Assembly (NCBI RefSeq): GCF_009830125.1
Contig: NZ_WUPT01000001.1
Coordinates: forward strand, 1,488,001-1,552,000
Direction of reading: 5' to 3'
Length of the DNA: 64,000 nt
Source of the DNA: Kangsaoukella pontilimi
GTDB taxonomy: Bacteria; Pseudomonadota; Alphaproteobacteria; Rhodobacterales; Rhodobacteraceae
Shown: positions 28,243 to 37,741 of the stretch, one piece after another
How the letters are laid out: each line of letters starts with the position of its first letter
Position numbering within the stretch: the stretch's first letter is position 1
Program-made: the position numbers and the translations under genes
Notes under the pieces: generated by a model
Seen by the model: the letters and a program-made list of their open reading frames with translations, nothing else
Told to the model about the DNA's origin: nothing
Database searches by the model: none

Positions 28243-29304
28243 ATGACCACCCGGCTGACCATCCCCCGCCCCGACGACTGGCACCTGCATCTGCGCGACG
28301 GCGAGATGCTTAAAGGCGTTCTGCCCCATTCGGCGGCCCATTTCGCCCGCGCCATCATCATGCCCAACCTCGTGCCGCCCGTCGTGCGCGGCGCGCATGC
28401 GGCAGCCTACCGCGAGCGGATCATGGCCGCCCTGCCCGAGGGCATGACGTTCGAGCCGCTGATGACGCTCTACCTGACCGAGGACACCGACCCGGACGAC
28501 GTGGCGGCGGCGGCAGAGAGCGGCCTGATCGCGGCGGTGAAACTCTATCCCGCCGGGGCCACGACGAACTCGGCCTCGGGCGTGACGGATTTCGACCGCG
28601 TTCGCCCAGTGCTGGAACGCATGGCCGAGATCAGCCTGCCGCTCTGCGTCCACGGCGAGGTCACGCGGGCCGAGATCGACATTTTCGACCGTGAGGCGGT
28701 GTTCATCGAAGAGGTGCTCGACCCGATCCGCCAAGCCACGCCGGGACTGCGCGTAGTGATGGAGCACATAACGACCCGCGACGCGGCCGAGTACGTGCAG
28801 GCGGATACCACTGGCGATCTCGGCGCGACGATCACGGTCCAGCACCTGATGCTCGACCGGAACGACATGCTCGTTGGCGGTATGCGTCCGCATTACTACT
28901 GCCTGCCGATCCTGAAGCGCGGCACCCACCGCCCCGCCCTTGTCGCCGCCGCCACCGGCGGAGACGAACGCTTTTTCCTCGGCACCGACAGCGCGCCCCA
29001 CCCGCTCGACCGGAAAGAGGCCGAATGCTGCGCCGCCGGATGTTTCACCGCGCCCGTGGCGCTGGCCTGTCTGGCGGAACTTTTCGAGGCGGAAGGCGCG
29101 CTCGACCGGCTGGAGGGCTTCGTGTCGCGGCACGGACCCGGCTTCTACCGTCGCCCGGTCAACACCGCGACACTGACGCTTGAAAAGGGCGACCCCGTGG
29201 ACCTGCCCGACCGGGTGGAGACCGGCGCGGGGCCTGTCGTGGTCTTCGACCCGAACCGGCCCATCCACTGGCGAGTGACGGAGGGGGGCGCTGCCCCCCG
29301 CTGA
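28243..29304 (+). CDS. pyrC: Dihydroorotase (class II, PyrC)
   Basis: A 353-residue zinc amidohydrolase that closes carbamoyl-aspartate to dihydroorotate. [14 protein letters not shown] contains the HxH metal motif, [14 protein letters not shown] the carboxylated lysine, and CVHGEV and [15 protein letters not shown] further metal or catalytic residues. It lies 47 nt before pyrE, the next-but-one pathway step. The last residues (EGGAAPR) are encoded by the hairpin of a dispersed repeat that runs through the stop codon, so the natural C-terminus has been replaced or extended by repeat sequence. Confidence 0.95.
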   Translation: MTTRLTIPRPDDWHLHLRDGEMLKGVLPHSAAHFARAIIMPNLVPPVVRGAHAAAYRERIMAALPEGMTFEPLMTLYLTEDTDPDDVAAAAESGLIAAVKLYPAGATTNSASGVTDFDRVRPVLERMAEISLPLCVHGEVTRAEIDIFDREAVFIEEVLDPIRQATPGLRVVMEHITTRDAAEYVQADTTGDLGATITVQHLMLDRNDMLVGGMRPHYYCLPILKRGTHRPALVAAATGGDERFFLGTDSAPHPLDRKEAECCAAGCFTAPVALACLAELFEAEGALDRLEGFVSRHGPGFYRRPVNTATLTLEKGDPVDLPDRVETGAGPVVVFDPNRPIHWRVTEGGAAPR

Positions 29305-29338
29305 CGCTCCCCCCGGAGTATTTCCGAACAGAAGAAGG
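29283..29338 (+). repeat. Dispersed intergenic repeat, copy 3, overlapping the pyrC stop
   Basis: GGGGGGC-GCT-GCCCCCC (29283-29299) lies inside the pyrC reading frame and is followed by the TGA (29302-29304). Then come CCCCCCGGAGTATTTCCGAACAGAAGAAG-type sequence and, 14 nt later, the pyrE start codon. Confidence 0.75.
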
Positions 29339-29351
29339 ACGAAGGACGACG

Positions 29352-30026
29352 ATGATCCCAACGAGTTTTCCGCCCAAGGACGAGATCGCCCGGCTGACCG
29401 CGTCGATGCTTTTGGAGATCGAAGCGGTGCATTTCAATGCCGCCGAGCCGTTTACGCTGGCCTCGGGTCTGCCGTCGCCCACCTATATCGACTGCCGGAA
29501 GCTGATCTCGTACCCGCGCATCAGATCGACACTGATGGATTTCCTGGCCGTGACGGTCATGCGCGACGCGGGCTTCGAGGCTTTCGACAATATCGCGGGC
29601 GGCGAAACCGCAGGCATCCCCTTCGCCGCGCTCATGGCCGAGCGGCTGGCGCTGCCGATGACCTACGTACGGAAAAAGCCCAAGGGTTACGGACGGAACG
29701 CGCGGATCGAGGGGCACATGCGAGAGGGCGAGCGGGTGCTTCTGGTCGAGGACCTGACCACCGATGGCGGCTCGAAGCTGTCCTTCGTGGACGCGATTCG
29801 CGAGACCGGCGCGAGCTGCGGCCACACGGCGGTGATCTTCTATTACGGCATCTTCCCCGAGACGGTGGACACGCTTGGCGCGCATGGCGTCCAGCTTCAT
29901 CATCTCTGCACCTGGTGGGACGTGCTGAAGGTCGCCCGCGAGGGAAAAACCTTTGATGCCAAGACCCTCGACGAAGTGGAATCCTTCCTGCGCGCGCCGA
30001 GGGCGTGGCAGGACGCGCGGGCCTGA
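29352..30026 (+). CDS. pyrE: Orotate phosphoribosyltransferase
   Basis: A 224-residue enzyme converting orotate and PRPP to [17 protein letters not shown] is the PRPP-binding motif, [22 protein letters not shown] and [19 protein letters not shown] are further family marks. It follows pyrC by 47 nt, separated by most of a dispersed repeat. A 13-bp perfect hairpin starts 7 nt beyond its stop. Confidence 0.95.
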   Translation: MIPTSFPPKDEIARLTASMLLEIEAVHFNAAEPFTLASGLPSPTYIDCRKLISYPRIRSTLMDFLAVTVMRDAGFEAFDNIAGGETAGIPFAALMAERLALPMTYVRKKPKGYGRNARIEGHMREGERVLLVEDLTTDGGSKLSFVDAIRETGASCGHTAVIFYYGIFPETVDTLGAHGVQLHHLCTWWDVLKVAREGKTFDAKTLDEVESFLRAPRAWQDARA

Positions 30027-30032
30027 GAAATC

Positions 30033-30063
30033 TTCTCCACAGGGAGGCCGTCCCTGTGGAGAA
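30033..30063. terminator. Strong hairpin after pyrE
   Basis: TTCTCCACAGGGA / TCCCTGTGGAGAA is a 13-bp perfect inverted repeat with loop GGCCG, 7 nt after the pyrE stop. It has no T-run, so it may act as a Rho-assisted terminator or RNA-stabilising end rather than a classic intrinsic terminator. Confidence 0.55.
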
Positions 30064-30247
30064 CCCGTCCACAGAATCGCCCTCACCGGCCTGCATCTTG
30101 TGGCGGCGCAGCGTGTCGATACCATATTTCTGATCGACCCGAACCATCCCTCGGGTTATCCTCACCCTTACCCCCAGAGATTTCCCGATAGCCAGAGGCC
30201 GGGGAAAGGCAGTAAGACCGTGGCCTCAGGGGACAGGATGAGCAGGC

Positions 30248-31738
30248 ATGAACGAGATCGCACAGATCCGCACGGACACCGCGCCGGACGAGAAAGAAAC
30301 CGTACCGCACAATATCGAGGCCGAGCAGCAATTGCTTGGCGCGATCCTGACGAATAACGACATTTACGACCGGGTGGCGGGCGTCATCAACGAGACGCAT
30401 TTCTACGACCCGGTCCATGCCCGCATCTACGAGATCGCGGCAAGCCGGATCGCCAAGAATGCGCTGGCGTCGCCTGTGACGCTGAAGGCGTTTCTGGAGG
30501 ACGATCCAGGCCTGAAGGAGCTGGGCGGACCGGCCTATCTGGTGCGGCTGGCGGGCGCGGCGATCTCGTCCTTTGCCGCACGCGATTACGCTCAGATGAT
30601 CTACGACCTCGCCATCCGGCGGAAGCTGATGGAGCTTGGCCGGGACATCTCGGCCAAGGCCGCGCGGGTCGAGGTGGCCAGCGAGCCGAAAGAACAGATC
30701 GTCGAGGCGGAACAGGCACTCTACAAGCTGGGCGAGCAGGGTCAGACGACGCAGGGATTCCAGAGCTTTCTCAAAGCGGTGACCGACGCGGTGAACGTCG
30801 CCAACGCCGCCTATCAGCGGGACGGCGGGCTGGCCGGTGTGTCCACGGGCCTGATCGACATGGACAAGAAGCTGGGCGGTCTGCACAAGTCGGACCTTCT
30901 GATCCTCGCCGGGCGGCCGTCGATGGGCAAGACGTCGCTCGCCACGAACATCGCCTTCAACATCGCCAAGGCCTATCGGAAGGGCAAACGACACGACGGG
31001 ACCGAGGGCGCGGTGGATGGCGGCGTGGTGGGCTTCTATTCGCTGGAAATGTCCGCCGAACAGCTGGCCGCACGTATCCTGTCGGAAGCCGCCGAGGTGC
31101 CGTCGGAGCAGATCCGGCGGGGCGATATGACCGAGGGCGAGTTCCGCCGCTTCGTCGAGGCCGCCAAGACGCTGGAGGCCTGCCCGCTTTATATCGACGA
31201 CACCCCCGCCCTGCCGATCAGCCAGCTGGCGGCGCGGGCGCGGCGGCTGAAGCGCGAGCATGGGCTGGACGTTCTGATCGTGGACTATCTGCAGCTTGTC
31301 CGGCCGGCCTCGGCCAAAGACAGCCGGGTGAACGAGGTCTCGGAGATCACGCAGGGCCTGAAGGCCATCGCCAAAGAGCTCGACATCCCCGTGATCGCGC
31401 TTTCGCAGCTGAGCCGTCAGGTGGAAAGCCGCGAGGACAAGCGCCCGCAGCTGTCGGACCTGAGGGAATCGGGCTCGATCGAGCAGGACGCCGACGTGGT
31501 GATGTTCGTGTTCCGCGAGGAGTACTACAAGGAGCGCGAAAAGCCGGGCGATCACGATCTTGAAGCCATGGCGAAATGGCAGGAAGAGATGGAGCGGCTC
31601 CACGGCCGGGCCGAGGTGATCATCGGCAAGCAGCGTCACGGCCCGATCGGCACGGTGGAACTGTCCTTCGAAGGCCGCTTCACCCGCTTCGGGAACCTCG
31701 TGAAGCCGTGGCAGCAGGGGGCCGACAGCGGCTTCTGA
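30248..31738 (+). CDS. dnaB: Replicative DNA helicase DnaB
   Basis: A 496-residue hexameric helicase. The N-terminal domain begins PHNIEAEQQLLGAILTNN. The C-terminal RecA-like domain holds Walker A GRPSMGKTSLATN, Walker B LIVDYLQL, and ALSQLSRQVE/RQHGPIGTVEL-type motifs. The length is near the family norm, with a modest insert (KRHDGTEGAVDGG) after Walker A that is common in alphaproteobacteria. It unwinds DNA at the replication fork. A dispersed repeat follows. Confidence 0.96.
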   Translation: MNEIAQIRTDTAPDEKETVPHNIEAEQQLLGAILTNNDIYDRVAGVINETHFYDPVHARIYEIAASRIAKNALASPVTLKAFLEDDPGLKELGGPAYLVRLAGAAISSFAARDYAQMIYDLAIRRKLMELGRDISAKAARVEVASEPKEQIVEAEQALYKLGEQGQTTQGFQSFLKAVTDAVNVANAAYQRDGGLAGVSTGLIDMDKKLGGLHKSDLLILAGRPSMGKTSLATNIAFNIAKAYRKGKRHDGTEGAVDGGVVGFYSLEMSAEQLAARILSEAAEVPSEQIRRGDMTEGEFRRFVEAAKTLEACPLYIDDTPALPISQLAARARRLKREHGLDVLIVDYLQLVRPASAKDSRVNEVSEITQGLKAIAKELDIPVIALSQLSRQVESREDKRPQLSDLRESGSIEQDADVVMFVFREEYYKEREKPGDHDLEAMAKWQEEMERLHGRAEVIIGKQRHGPIGTVELSFEGRFTRFGNLVKPWQQGADSGF

Positions 31739-31753
31739 TCTTTTCCGGTGGCA

Positions 31754-31814
31754 AGGGGCGCTGCCCCTCGCCGCTTTGCGGCTCACCCCGGGATTTTTCG
31801 GAACAGGCGAAGAC
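31754..31814 (+). repeat. Dispersed intergenic repeat, copy 4
   Basis: AGGGGC-GCT-GCCCCT (31754-31768) is followed by a small GCCGC/GCGGC hairpin, then CCCCGGGATTTTTCGGAACAG. It begins 16 nt after the dnaB stop. Copy 5 follows in the opposite orientation. Confidence 0.7.
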
Positions 31815-31832
31815 AATTTGACTTAAATTGTC
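31812..31832. terminator. AT-rich hairpin between two opposed repeats
   Basis: GACAATTT / AAATTGTC (8 bp, loop GACTT) sits exactly between repeat copies 4 and 5, which face each other. It is symmetrical and lies between the convergent dnaB and PAP2 genes, so it could serve both. Confidence 0.5.
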
Positions 31833-31835
31833 GCT

Positions 31836-31899
31836 ACTTCTGTTCAAAAAATACTCCGGGGAGCGACGAGCGCAGCGAGGCGTGGGGCGGAGCCCCCAA
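31836..31899 (-). repeat. Dispersed intergenic repeat, copy 5 (minus orientation)
   Basis: Read on the minus strand: GGGGGC-TCC-GCCCC, then CTCCCCGGAGTATTTTTTGAACAGAAG. It is the partner of copy 4, and together they form a large imperfect inverted pair downstream of dnaB and of the minus-strand PAP2 gene. Confidence 0.7.
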
Positions 31900-31932
31900 G
31901 AACACAGATCGGGCGATGCGGGACGCGGCCGC

Positions 31933-32967
31933 TCAGGCCAGACGTCTGCCGATCACCCAGGCGCCCCATGCGATCAGCGCGCCCGCATAGCCGTCGACGG
32001 CATAATGCCAGCCAAGATGCACCGAGCCCACCATGATGATCGCGGCGAAACCCCACATGACCCAGGCGGACCAGCGCGCATGGGTGGAGGCGTAGAGCGC
32101 CATCAGGACCGATGTCGCCACATGCATGGACGGCATGGCCGAGATACCCGCAAGCCGCCCGTCGGTCATGTGACCGGACCAGAGCCCTTCCTGCACGTCG
32201 AGCGCCCAGACCGGCGAGACCTCGGCCAATGCGCGAAGATGGATCATGAGCGGCTCGAAATCAGAGCCCAGCCCGAGCCGGTCGTAATAGACCGGTCCGG
32301 CGGAGGAGAACACCATCGCCAGAAGGTTGCCGCCCACGCCGAAGGTCAGGACGAAGCCGATGAGATAGGCGCGGGCCTTTGTGTCTTCGGGCCGGGCGAA
32401 ACAGGCCACGAAGGTCACGAAATAAATCAGGAAGAACCACGCGTGATATGCCGCGTTCAGGAATGTCGTCGCGGGGGCCGTTCCGAACAGCGCCAGCGTG
32501 ATCCGGTAGGGGTCGACGCCGAAATGAAGAATGCGGTCCAGTTTCGCGAAAGCCTCGTCCCAGGCGAAGGGATTGAGGACCGTGATCATCTCTTTCAGAT
32601 ATGCCGACGCGCCGATGAAGAAGCTGAGGATCACCATCTTGGCGATGCCACCCAGCACCCGGTCCCGGTCGGTGAAAAGCGCGCGGAGCGATGCCATCAG
32701 GTCCGGAATCGGGGTCGTCGATTTCTCGACAACCGCCAGCAGGACAACGCGCCGGATCAGCAGCGCAAGCAGGAACCACGGCACGCAGATGGTCAAGAGA
32801 ACGCCCAGGATCTGCACCATACCGGGGTCGAAACGATAGGCCGAGACCTGGCCCAGCGCGATGGCGGTCGCCCCATGGGCAGCAATCAGGAACAGATAGG
32901 CGCGCGACAGGCCGAGCGGCAGGCTTTGCGGCCTGTCGAAAGTCTGGATATTGGCGTCCGCCGTCAT
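31933..32967 (-). CDS. PAP2-family membrane phosphatase/phosphotransferase
   Basis: A 344-residue membrane protein with about eight hydrophobic segments. The PAP2 active-site motifs are present near the C-terminus: AMPSMHVATS (catalytic His) and HLGWHYAVDGYAG. The arrangement resembles the Aur1/Ipt1-like (PAP2_3) branch, which acts on lipid phosphates or transfers phosphoinositol-type head groups. The substrate is unknown. It is convergent with dnaB and divergent from the VWA gene. Confidence 0.85.
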   Translation of the reverse strand: MTADANIQTFDRPQSLPLGLSRAYLFLIAAHGATAIALGQVSAYRFDPGMVQILGVLLTICVPWFLLALLIRRVVLLAVVEKSTTPIPDLMASLRALFTDRDRVLGGIAKMVILSFFIGASAYLKEMITVLNPFAWDEAFAKLDRILHFGVDPYRITLALFGTAPATTFLNAAYHAWFFLIYFVTFVACFARPEDTKARAYLIGFVLTFGVGGNLLAMVFSSAGPVYYDRLGLGSDFEPLMIHLRALAEVSPVWALDVQEGLWSGHMTDGRLAGISAMPSMHVATSVLMALYASTHARWSAWVMWGFAAIIMVGSVHLGWHYAVDGYAGALIAWGAWVIGRRLA

Positions 32968-33165
32968 GCGTGTCTGCCCCGGAAGAGGAAAAATGCTCTT
33001 GTTTCACTGACCGTGCTAGAGGCGGAAGGTGGCAGGAATGGGGCGCGCAAAGGACGGGAATGGGTAGCCGCAGGCCTCATGTCAGGACGTGGATCGCCTA
33101 TAAAATCATCGTGTTTGAGGTTCATCCGGGCTTGTCCGGTTGGAATTCTCGGGCAGACTGAAACC

Positions 33166-33966
33166 ATGCGCATTTTTGTCATTCCTTTGCTCGCCTTTCT
33201 CGCCCTTCCTGCCGCCGCCGACCCCGTCGAGGTTGATGTCGAGCTTGCGCTCATGGTCGATGTCTCGCGCTCGATGGGGCCAATGGAGCTGGAGCTCCAG
33301 CGGAAGGGCTATGCCGAGGCCATCGCTTCGGACGAGGTGACGCGGGTGATCGAAACCAGTTTCACCGGGCGGATCGCGCTGACTTATGTCGAATGGGCGG
33401 GCGACGGGCTGCAACGTGTGGTGGTGCCATGGACCATCGTCGACGGGCCTGAGGCAGCACAGGCCATCGCGGACCAACTGACGGCCACCTACGATTACGG
33501 GATGCGCCGCACGTCGGTGTCCGGCGCGATCCGTTTCGCGACTTACGAGATAGAAAACAACGATTTCATCGGCTTGCGCCGCGTCATCGATGTTTCGGGA
33601 GACGGGCCGAACAATGACGGGCGCCCGGTGACGATGGCCCGCGACGCCGCGCTGGAGGCCGGCATCGTCATCAACGGGTTGCCGCTGATGACCGAGGACT
33701 CGACCTCTCGCTGGGGGATCGACGACCTCGACGTCTACTATGAGCGCTGCGTGATCGGCGGTCCCGGCGCCTTCGTCGTGCCGGTGACCGACTGGGCCGA
33801 CTTCCCGCTGGCGGTGCGCCGCAAGCTCGTCCTCGAACTGGTGGGGCCGATGCCCGAGGGGCTCTGGCCGGTTCAGGGGCGCACTGGCGCGACCGAAACG
33901 GGCTATGACTGCATGATCGGAGAAAAGCTCCGCCGCGAAAGGGAGCTGATCTATGGCGAGCCATGA
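33166..33966 (+). CDS. Exported DUF1194 protein with von Willebrand A fold
   Basis: A 266-residue protein. It has a signal peptide (residues 1-18, LPAAA), then DUF1194 with a metal-ion adhesion site D32-x-S34-x-S36 (MVDVSRSMG) and VIDVSGDGPNNDGRPV further on. Such domains bind partners through a divalent metal. The start at 33166 is fixed by the signal peptide; a far longer upstream open frame runs through the PAP2 gene and is rejected. It overlaps the next small membrane-protein gene by 14 nt. The biological role is unknown. Confidence 0.87.
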   Translation: MRIFVIPLLAFLALPAAADPVEVDVELALMVDVSRSMGPMELELQRKGYAEAIASDEVTRVIETSFTGRIALTYVEWAGDGLQRVVVPWTIVDGPEAAQAIADQLTATYDYGMRRTSVSGAIRFATYEIENNDFIGLRRVIDVSGDGPNNDGRPVTMARDAALEAGIVINGLPLMTEDSTSRWGIDDLDVYYERCVIGGPGAFVVPVTDWADFPLAVRRKLVLELVGPMPEGLWPVQGRTGATETGYDCMIGEKLRRERELIYGEP

Positions 33967-34261
33967 GGATGGGCGCGGCAAGAGCACACCGTGGTCCTTT
34001 CTGGCCGGGGCCGTTCTGACGCCCGTGGTTCTCTTTGGCGGAATGGCGCTCGCGATAGGCCGGGGTTCCTTCTACGTCCTCGACCCGGAATACATCATCA
34101 CCTCGGTCTTCGGCGTGCCGCTTGTCGCCTTTCTGGCGACCTTCCTTCTGTCGAAGATGAACGAGGTGCGCCCCAAGGTTCCGCGCTGGACTACGATCTG
34201 GGTCGCCTTCGTCAGCCTCGCGCATTTATTCATCTGGATACAGATGGCGGCCGCCGCCTAA
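33953..34261 (+). CDS. Small three-segment membrane protein
   Basis: A 102-residue protein with a short charged N-terminus, then hydrophobic segments at about residues 14-36, 44-65 and 80-100. The start overlaps the end of the DUF1194 gene by 14 nt, pointing to coupled translation and perhaps a membrane partner for that exported protein. I do not recognise a family. Confidence 0.7.
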   Translation: MASHEDGRGKSTPWSFLAGAVLTPVVLFGGMALAIGRGSFYVLDPEYIITSVFGVPLVAFLATFLLSKMNEVRPKVPRWTTIWVAFVSLAHLFIWIQMAAAA

Positions 34262-34322
34262 GGGCATCCTCGCGCGAAAGCGGCTTGACCCCGCCACGTC
34301 GCAAGGCGAAACCAACCTCACC

Positions 34323-35369
34323 ATGGCCCATGCACATCTGACCATCGACCTCGACGCCATCGCAGCCAACTGGCGCGCGCTGGACGAGACCTCCCCCCCC
34401 CATGTCGAGACCGGCGCGGTCGTCAAGGCGGACGGCTACGGGCTGGGCTCCGGCCGTGTCGCGGCAACGCTGGCCCGCGCAGGCGCCACCAGCTTTTTCG
34501 TCGCGCAAGCGGGCGAAGGCCGCGAGGTTCGGAAGGCGGTGGGTGACGAGGCCGATATCTATGTCTTTGCAGGGCATCTGGATGGTGACGCCGACCTTCT
34601 GACGGCCAGCCGCCTGATCCCCTGCCTCAACAGCCCCGATCAGGTGGCGCGGCATTTCTCGCGCCTGCCGGGCCATCCCTTTGCGGTCCAGCTCGACAGT
34701 GGCATGAACCGGCTGGGGCTGGAGCCCGAGGACTGGGACGCGCTGAAAGGCGACCTGATCGACGCGGGCCCGCGCCTCGTGATGAGCCATCTTGCCTGCG
34801 CCGACGAGCCGGACCATCCGATGAACGCCCGGCAACTCACGCAATTCCGCGACATGACAGATGGGATCGCGCATCGCCGGTCCCTTGGTGCGACGGGCGG
34901 CATTATGATGGGACCCGAATACCATTTCGACCTGACCCGCCCCGGCGTCGGCCTTTACGGGGGTCTGCCCTTTGCCGAGGCCACCCCCGTCGTCGCCCTC
35001 TCCGCCCCGGTGATCCAGACGCGCACCGTCCGCCCCTTCGAGACGGTCGGCTACGCCAATAGCTGGGAAGCCAAGATCGAAAGCAGGATCGCCACGATCT
35101 CGGCCGGGTACGCCGACGGGCTGATCCGGGCCATGGGACCGAAGGCTCAGGTCTATGCGGGCAACACGCCCTGCCCCGTGGTGGGCCGGGTGTCCATGGA
35201 CCTGATTACTGTGGACGTCACCCATCTGGACGAGGTGCCCGAGCGTCTCGACATCCTCTCCCCCGCTCAGGGCGTCGATGCACTGGCCGACGCCGCCGGC
35301 ACCATCGGCTACGAGATCCTGACCTCGCTGGGTCACCGCTACGCGCGCCACTACACGGGCGGCGCATGA
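34323..35369 (+). CDS. alr: Alanine racemase
   Basis: A 348-residue PLP enzyme making D-alanine for peptidoglycan. K35 in [11 protein letters not shown] is the PLP-binding lysine and Y263 in ISAGYADG is the second catalytic base. LDSGMNRLG and [14 protein letters not shown] are further family motifs. It overlaps mlaE by 4 nt, an unusual but clear coupling of cell-wall and outer-membrane lipid genes. Confidence 0.95.
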   Translation: MAHAHLTIDLDAIAANWRALDETSPPHVETGAVVKADGYGLGSGRVAATLARAGATSFFVAQAGEGREVRKAVGDEADIYVFAGHLDGDADLLTASRLIPCLNSPDQVARHFSRLPGHPFAVQLDSGMNRLGLEPEDWDALKGDLIDAGPRLVMSHLACADEPDHPMNARQLTQFRDMTDGIAHRRSLGATGGIMMGPEYHFDLTRPGVGLYGGLPFAEATPVVALSAPVIQTRTVRPFETVGYANSWEAKIESRIATISAGYADGLIRAMGPKAQVYAGNTPCPVVGRVSMDLITVDVTHLDEVPERLDILSPAQGVDALADAAGTIGYEILTSLGHRYARHYTGGA

Positions 35370-36139
35370 AATTTCTCGCCACGATAGGACGGTCGGTCCT
35401 TGGCCTTCTGGCGGCGATCGGGCGCGTGGCGCTGTTCGCCGTCGAGACGATCAGCCACCTGTTCCGTCCGCCATGGTACCCGCGCGAATTCGGCGCGGCG
35501 CTGATGCAGATCGGGTATTTCTCGCTGCCTGTCGTGGGCCTGACCACCATCTTCACCGGCGGCGCGCTGGCCCTGCAGATCTACGCCGGCGGCGCGCGCT
35601 TCTCGGCCGAGGCCGTGGTGCCCCAGATCGTCGCCATCGGCATGGTGCGCGAGCTTGGCCCCGTCCTTGTGGGCCTGATGATCGCGGCGCGCGTCACCTC
35701 GTCCATCGCCGCCGAGATCGCCACCATGAAGGTGACCGAGCAGATTGACGCGCTGGTCACGCTGTCGACCAACCCGATGAAATACCTGACGCTGCCCCGC
35801 GTGCTGGCCGCCACGCTGGTCATGCCGATCCTTGTCGCCGTGGGCGACACCATCGGGATCATGGGCGGGTATCTGGTCGGCACCGGGCGTCTGGGCTTCA
35901 ACCCCGGAACCTATCTGACCAACACCATCGACTTTCTCGAATGGCTCGACATCGTGTCGTCACTCTCGAAGGGCGCTGTCTTCGGCTTTCTCGCCGCGCT
36001 GATGGGCTGCTATTTCGGGATGGGCTCGGCACGGGGCGCGGCGGGCGTGGGCGCGGCCACCAAGGGCGCGGTCGTCGCGGCCTCGGTCCTGATCCTGGCG
36101 GCCAACTTCATCCTGACAGAATTGTTCTTCGCGGCATGA
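35366..36139 (+). CDS. mlaE: MlaE-type ABC transporter permease
   Basis: A 257-residue permease with five to six membrane segments. It carries the MlaE signature: [47 protein letters not shown], then [15 protein letters not shown]. It works with the ATPase encoded next (4-nt overlap) in moving phospholipids between the membranes. No mlaD (MCE domain) gene follows here, unlike the E. coli operon. Confidence 0.93.
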   Translation: MKFLATIGRSVLGLLAAIGRVALFAVETISHLFRPPWYPREFGAALMQIGYFSLPVVGLTTIFTGGALALQIYAGGARFSAEAVVPQIVAIGMVRELGPVLVGLMIAARVTSSIAAEIATMKVTEQIDALVTLSTNPMKYLTLPRVLAATLVMPILVAVGDTIGIMGGYLVGTGRLGFNPGTYLTNTIDFLEWLDIVSSLSKGAVFGFLAALMGCYFGMGSARGAAGVGAATKGAVVAASVLILAANFILTELFFAA

Positions 36140-36897
36140 TCGAGCTTCGCGGCATAGAAAAGTCCTTCGGGCCCAAGAACGTTCTGAGGGGCGTCGACCT
36201 GACGATCCCGAAGGGCGAAAGCATGGTGATCATCGGCGGCTCCGGCACGGGAAAGTCGGTCACGCTGAAATGCGTGCTTGGCCTGATCACGCCCGACAAG
36301 GGCGAGATCCTTGTCGACGGGCAGGACGTGACCAAGCTCCGCCAGGGCTCGTCCGAGCGCGACGCCTTCCTCGCCCGCTTCGGGATGCTGTTCCAGGGCG
36401 GTGCGCTCTTCGACTCGCTAACCGTCTGGCAGAACGTGGCCTTCCGCCTGCTGCGCGGGACGATGAAGAAGACCAAGGCCGAGGCGCGCGAGATCGCCAT
36501 CGAGAAGCTGCGCCGCGTGGGGCTGACCCCTGACGTGGCGGACCTCTACCCGTCTGAGCTGTCGGGCGGCATGCAGAAACGCGTAGGCCTCGCCCGCGCC
36601 ATCGCCGCCGAGCCCGAAATCATCTTCTTCGACGAACCGACAACGGGCCTCGATCCGATCATGTCGGGCGTCATCAACGAGCTGATCCGCGAGATCGTGG
36701 TCGAGATGGGCGCAACCGCCATGACTATTACCCATGACATGACCAGCGTGCGCGCAATTGCCGACAAGGTCGCCATGATTCACGGCGGCAAGGTGCGCTG
36801 GACCGGGCCGATCTCCCAGATGGACAACAGCGGCGACCCGTACCTCACGCAGTTCATCACCGGCTCCGCGGACGGCCCCATCGAATCTGTCCGTTAA
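36136..36897 (+). CDS. mlaF: MlaF-type ABC transporter ATPase
   Basis: A 253-residue ATPase. Walker A is GGSGTGKSVTLK, the signature LSGGMQKRVGLARAIA, and Walker B IIFFDEPTTGLDPIMS. The latter two are typical of the MlaF/Ttg2A branch. The start at 36136 overlaps the mlaE stop. After the gene there is no further mla gene; two unknown membrane proteins follow. Confidence 0.94.
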   Translation: MIELRGIEKSFGPKNVLRGVDLTIPKGESMVIIGGSGTGKSVTLKCVLGLITPDKGEILVDGQDVTKLRQGSSERDAFLARFGMLFQGGALFDSLTVWQNVAFRLLRGTMKKTKAEAREIAIEKLRRVGLTPDVADLYPSELSGGMQKRVGLARAIAAEPEIIFFDEPTTGLDPIMSGVINELIREIVVEMGATAMTITHDMTSVRAIADKVAMIHGGKVRWTGPISQMDNSGDPYLTQFITGSADGPIESVR

Positions 36898-37017
36898 CCC
36901 TTTTTGCAAATTCGCAACGGTTTGGTTCCATTTTGGAAACAACGGGGGACTCTCAACGGAAATTTAACCAAACTCCCGTCTGTTCTGCCCATGGGGTGAC
37001 AAACGGACGGAGCATTG

Positions 37018-37590
37018 ATGCTGCCCATCGATCTCTTTGCGCTGATTTTCCTGCGCGCCTGCCTCCTTGCCCTGCCCATCTCGGTAGGGCTTCTGGCCTT
37101 TCGCCGCCTGTTGCTGTCAGAAACGCTGAACGCATGGCTCTACGCCCTGATCGTCGGCTTCGCGGCCTTCTCGGTTGCCGGGCTGGTGCCCTGGGCGGTC
37201 GGTCTGGCCGACCTCCCGATTCTTTTCGCTGTCTCGGCGGCGGTGTCGCCCCTGATTTGGCTTGTCACCGTAGTGGTTTGCGGGATCGGGCGCAGGGATC
37301 ATTACGATCTGCCGGATGCCGAAACCATGGCCGTGACGGACAACCCCGCGGCCTTGAAACCGCGCGTTGCGCCGCTTCTTCTGACCGACCCGGTCGCGCC
37401 CGAAGCAAAGGCCGATCCGGTGCCCGTGTTCCGCCACCGCCCGGCACCCGTCGCCGTGGCCACGACGCCCGGCAGCGTCATGGAGGTGGCCCGCGCCATG
37501 CGGGGCCGCGCGACGAGCGAGGCGCGCCGCGTCAGAAAGCTCCTGCCGCCCCCTGCCCCCGGCCCCGCCGACCTGCCGTTCCTGCGCTAG
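37018..37590 (+). CDS. Unknown membrane protein
   Basis: A 190-residue protein with three hydrophobic segments in the first half (about residues 5-26, 40-62 and 65-88). A Pro/Ala/Arg-rich soluble tail holds RHRPAPVAVA and RAMRGRATSEARRVRKLLPPP. ATG at 37018 is preferred over a TTG one codon earlier. TTAACCA lies at 36964, about 50 nt upstream, a partial CtrA-like half site. I recognise no family. Confidence 0.65.
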   Translation: MLPIDLFALIFLRACLLALPISVGLLAFRRLLLSETLNAWLYALIVGFAAFSVAGLVPWAVGLADLPILFAVSAAVSPLIWLVTVVVCGIGRRDHYDLPDAETMAVTDNPAALKPRVAPLLLTDPVAPEAKADPVPVFRHRPAPVAVATTPGSVMEVARAMRGRATSEARRVRKLLPPPAPGPADLPFLR

Positions 37591-37593
37591 GGC

Positions 37594-37602
37594 TTATCCA
37601 CA
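37594..37602 (+). promoter_or_regulatory. DnaA-box match TTATCCACA
   Basis: A perfect DnaA box lies just after the stop at 37590. Single perfect boxes also occur at 2920-2928 (plus) and 59752-59760 (minus). They are scattered, not clustered, so they do not mark an origin. Confidence 0.35.
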
Positions 37603-37673
37603 GAATTCGGGGGGTATTGACCACCCAACCGCAACCCGCTGTTTCCATCGGAACCGGCAGGATGTGTGTTATG

Positions 37674-37681
37674 TTAACCAT
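37674..37681. promoter_or_regulatory. Candidate CtrA half site TTAACCAT
   Basis: TTAACCAT lies 61 nt upstream of the start codon at 37742, with another TTAA (in GGTTAATTAG) nearer the gene. This is the short form of the CtrA motif. Assignment is by sequence match only. Confidence 0.3.
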
Positions 37682-37741
37682 GCGGTAGGCGTTGTATTTG
37701 AGCCGCGCCGCCTTGTGTTGGTTAATTAGTGGGGGTCTCCC

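Noticed and set aside
28078-29361. Minus-strand open frame extending ureD across pyrC
   Set aside because: It is antisense to pyrC; UreD starts at 28077 with a family-typical N-terminus.
31828-33165. Long N-terminal extension of the VWA (DUF1194) gene
   Set aside because: It would run opposite the PAP2 gene and a dispersed repeat; the true protein begins with a signal peptide at 33166.
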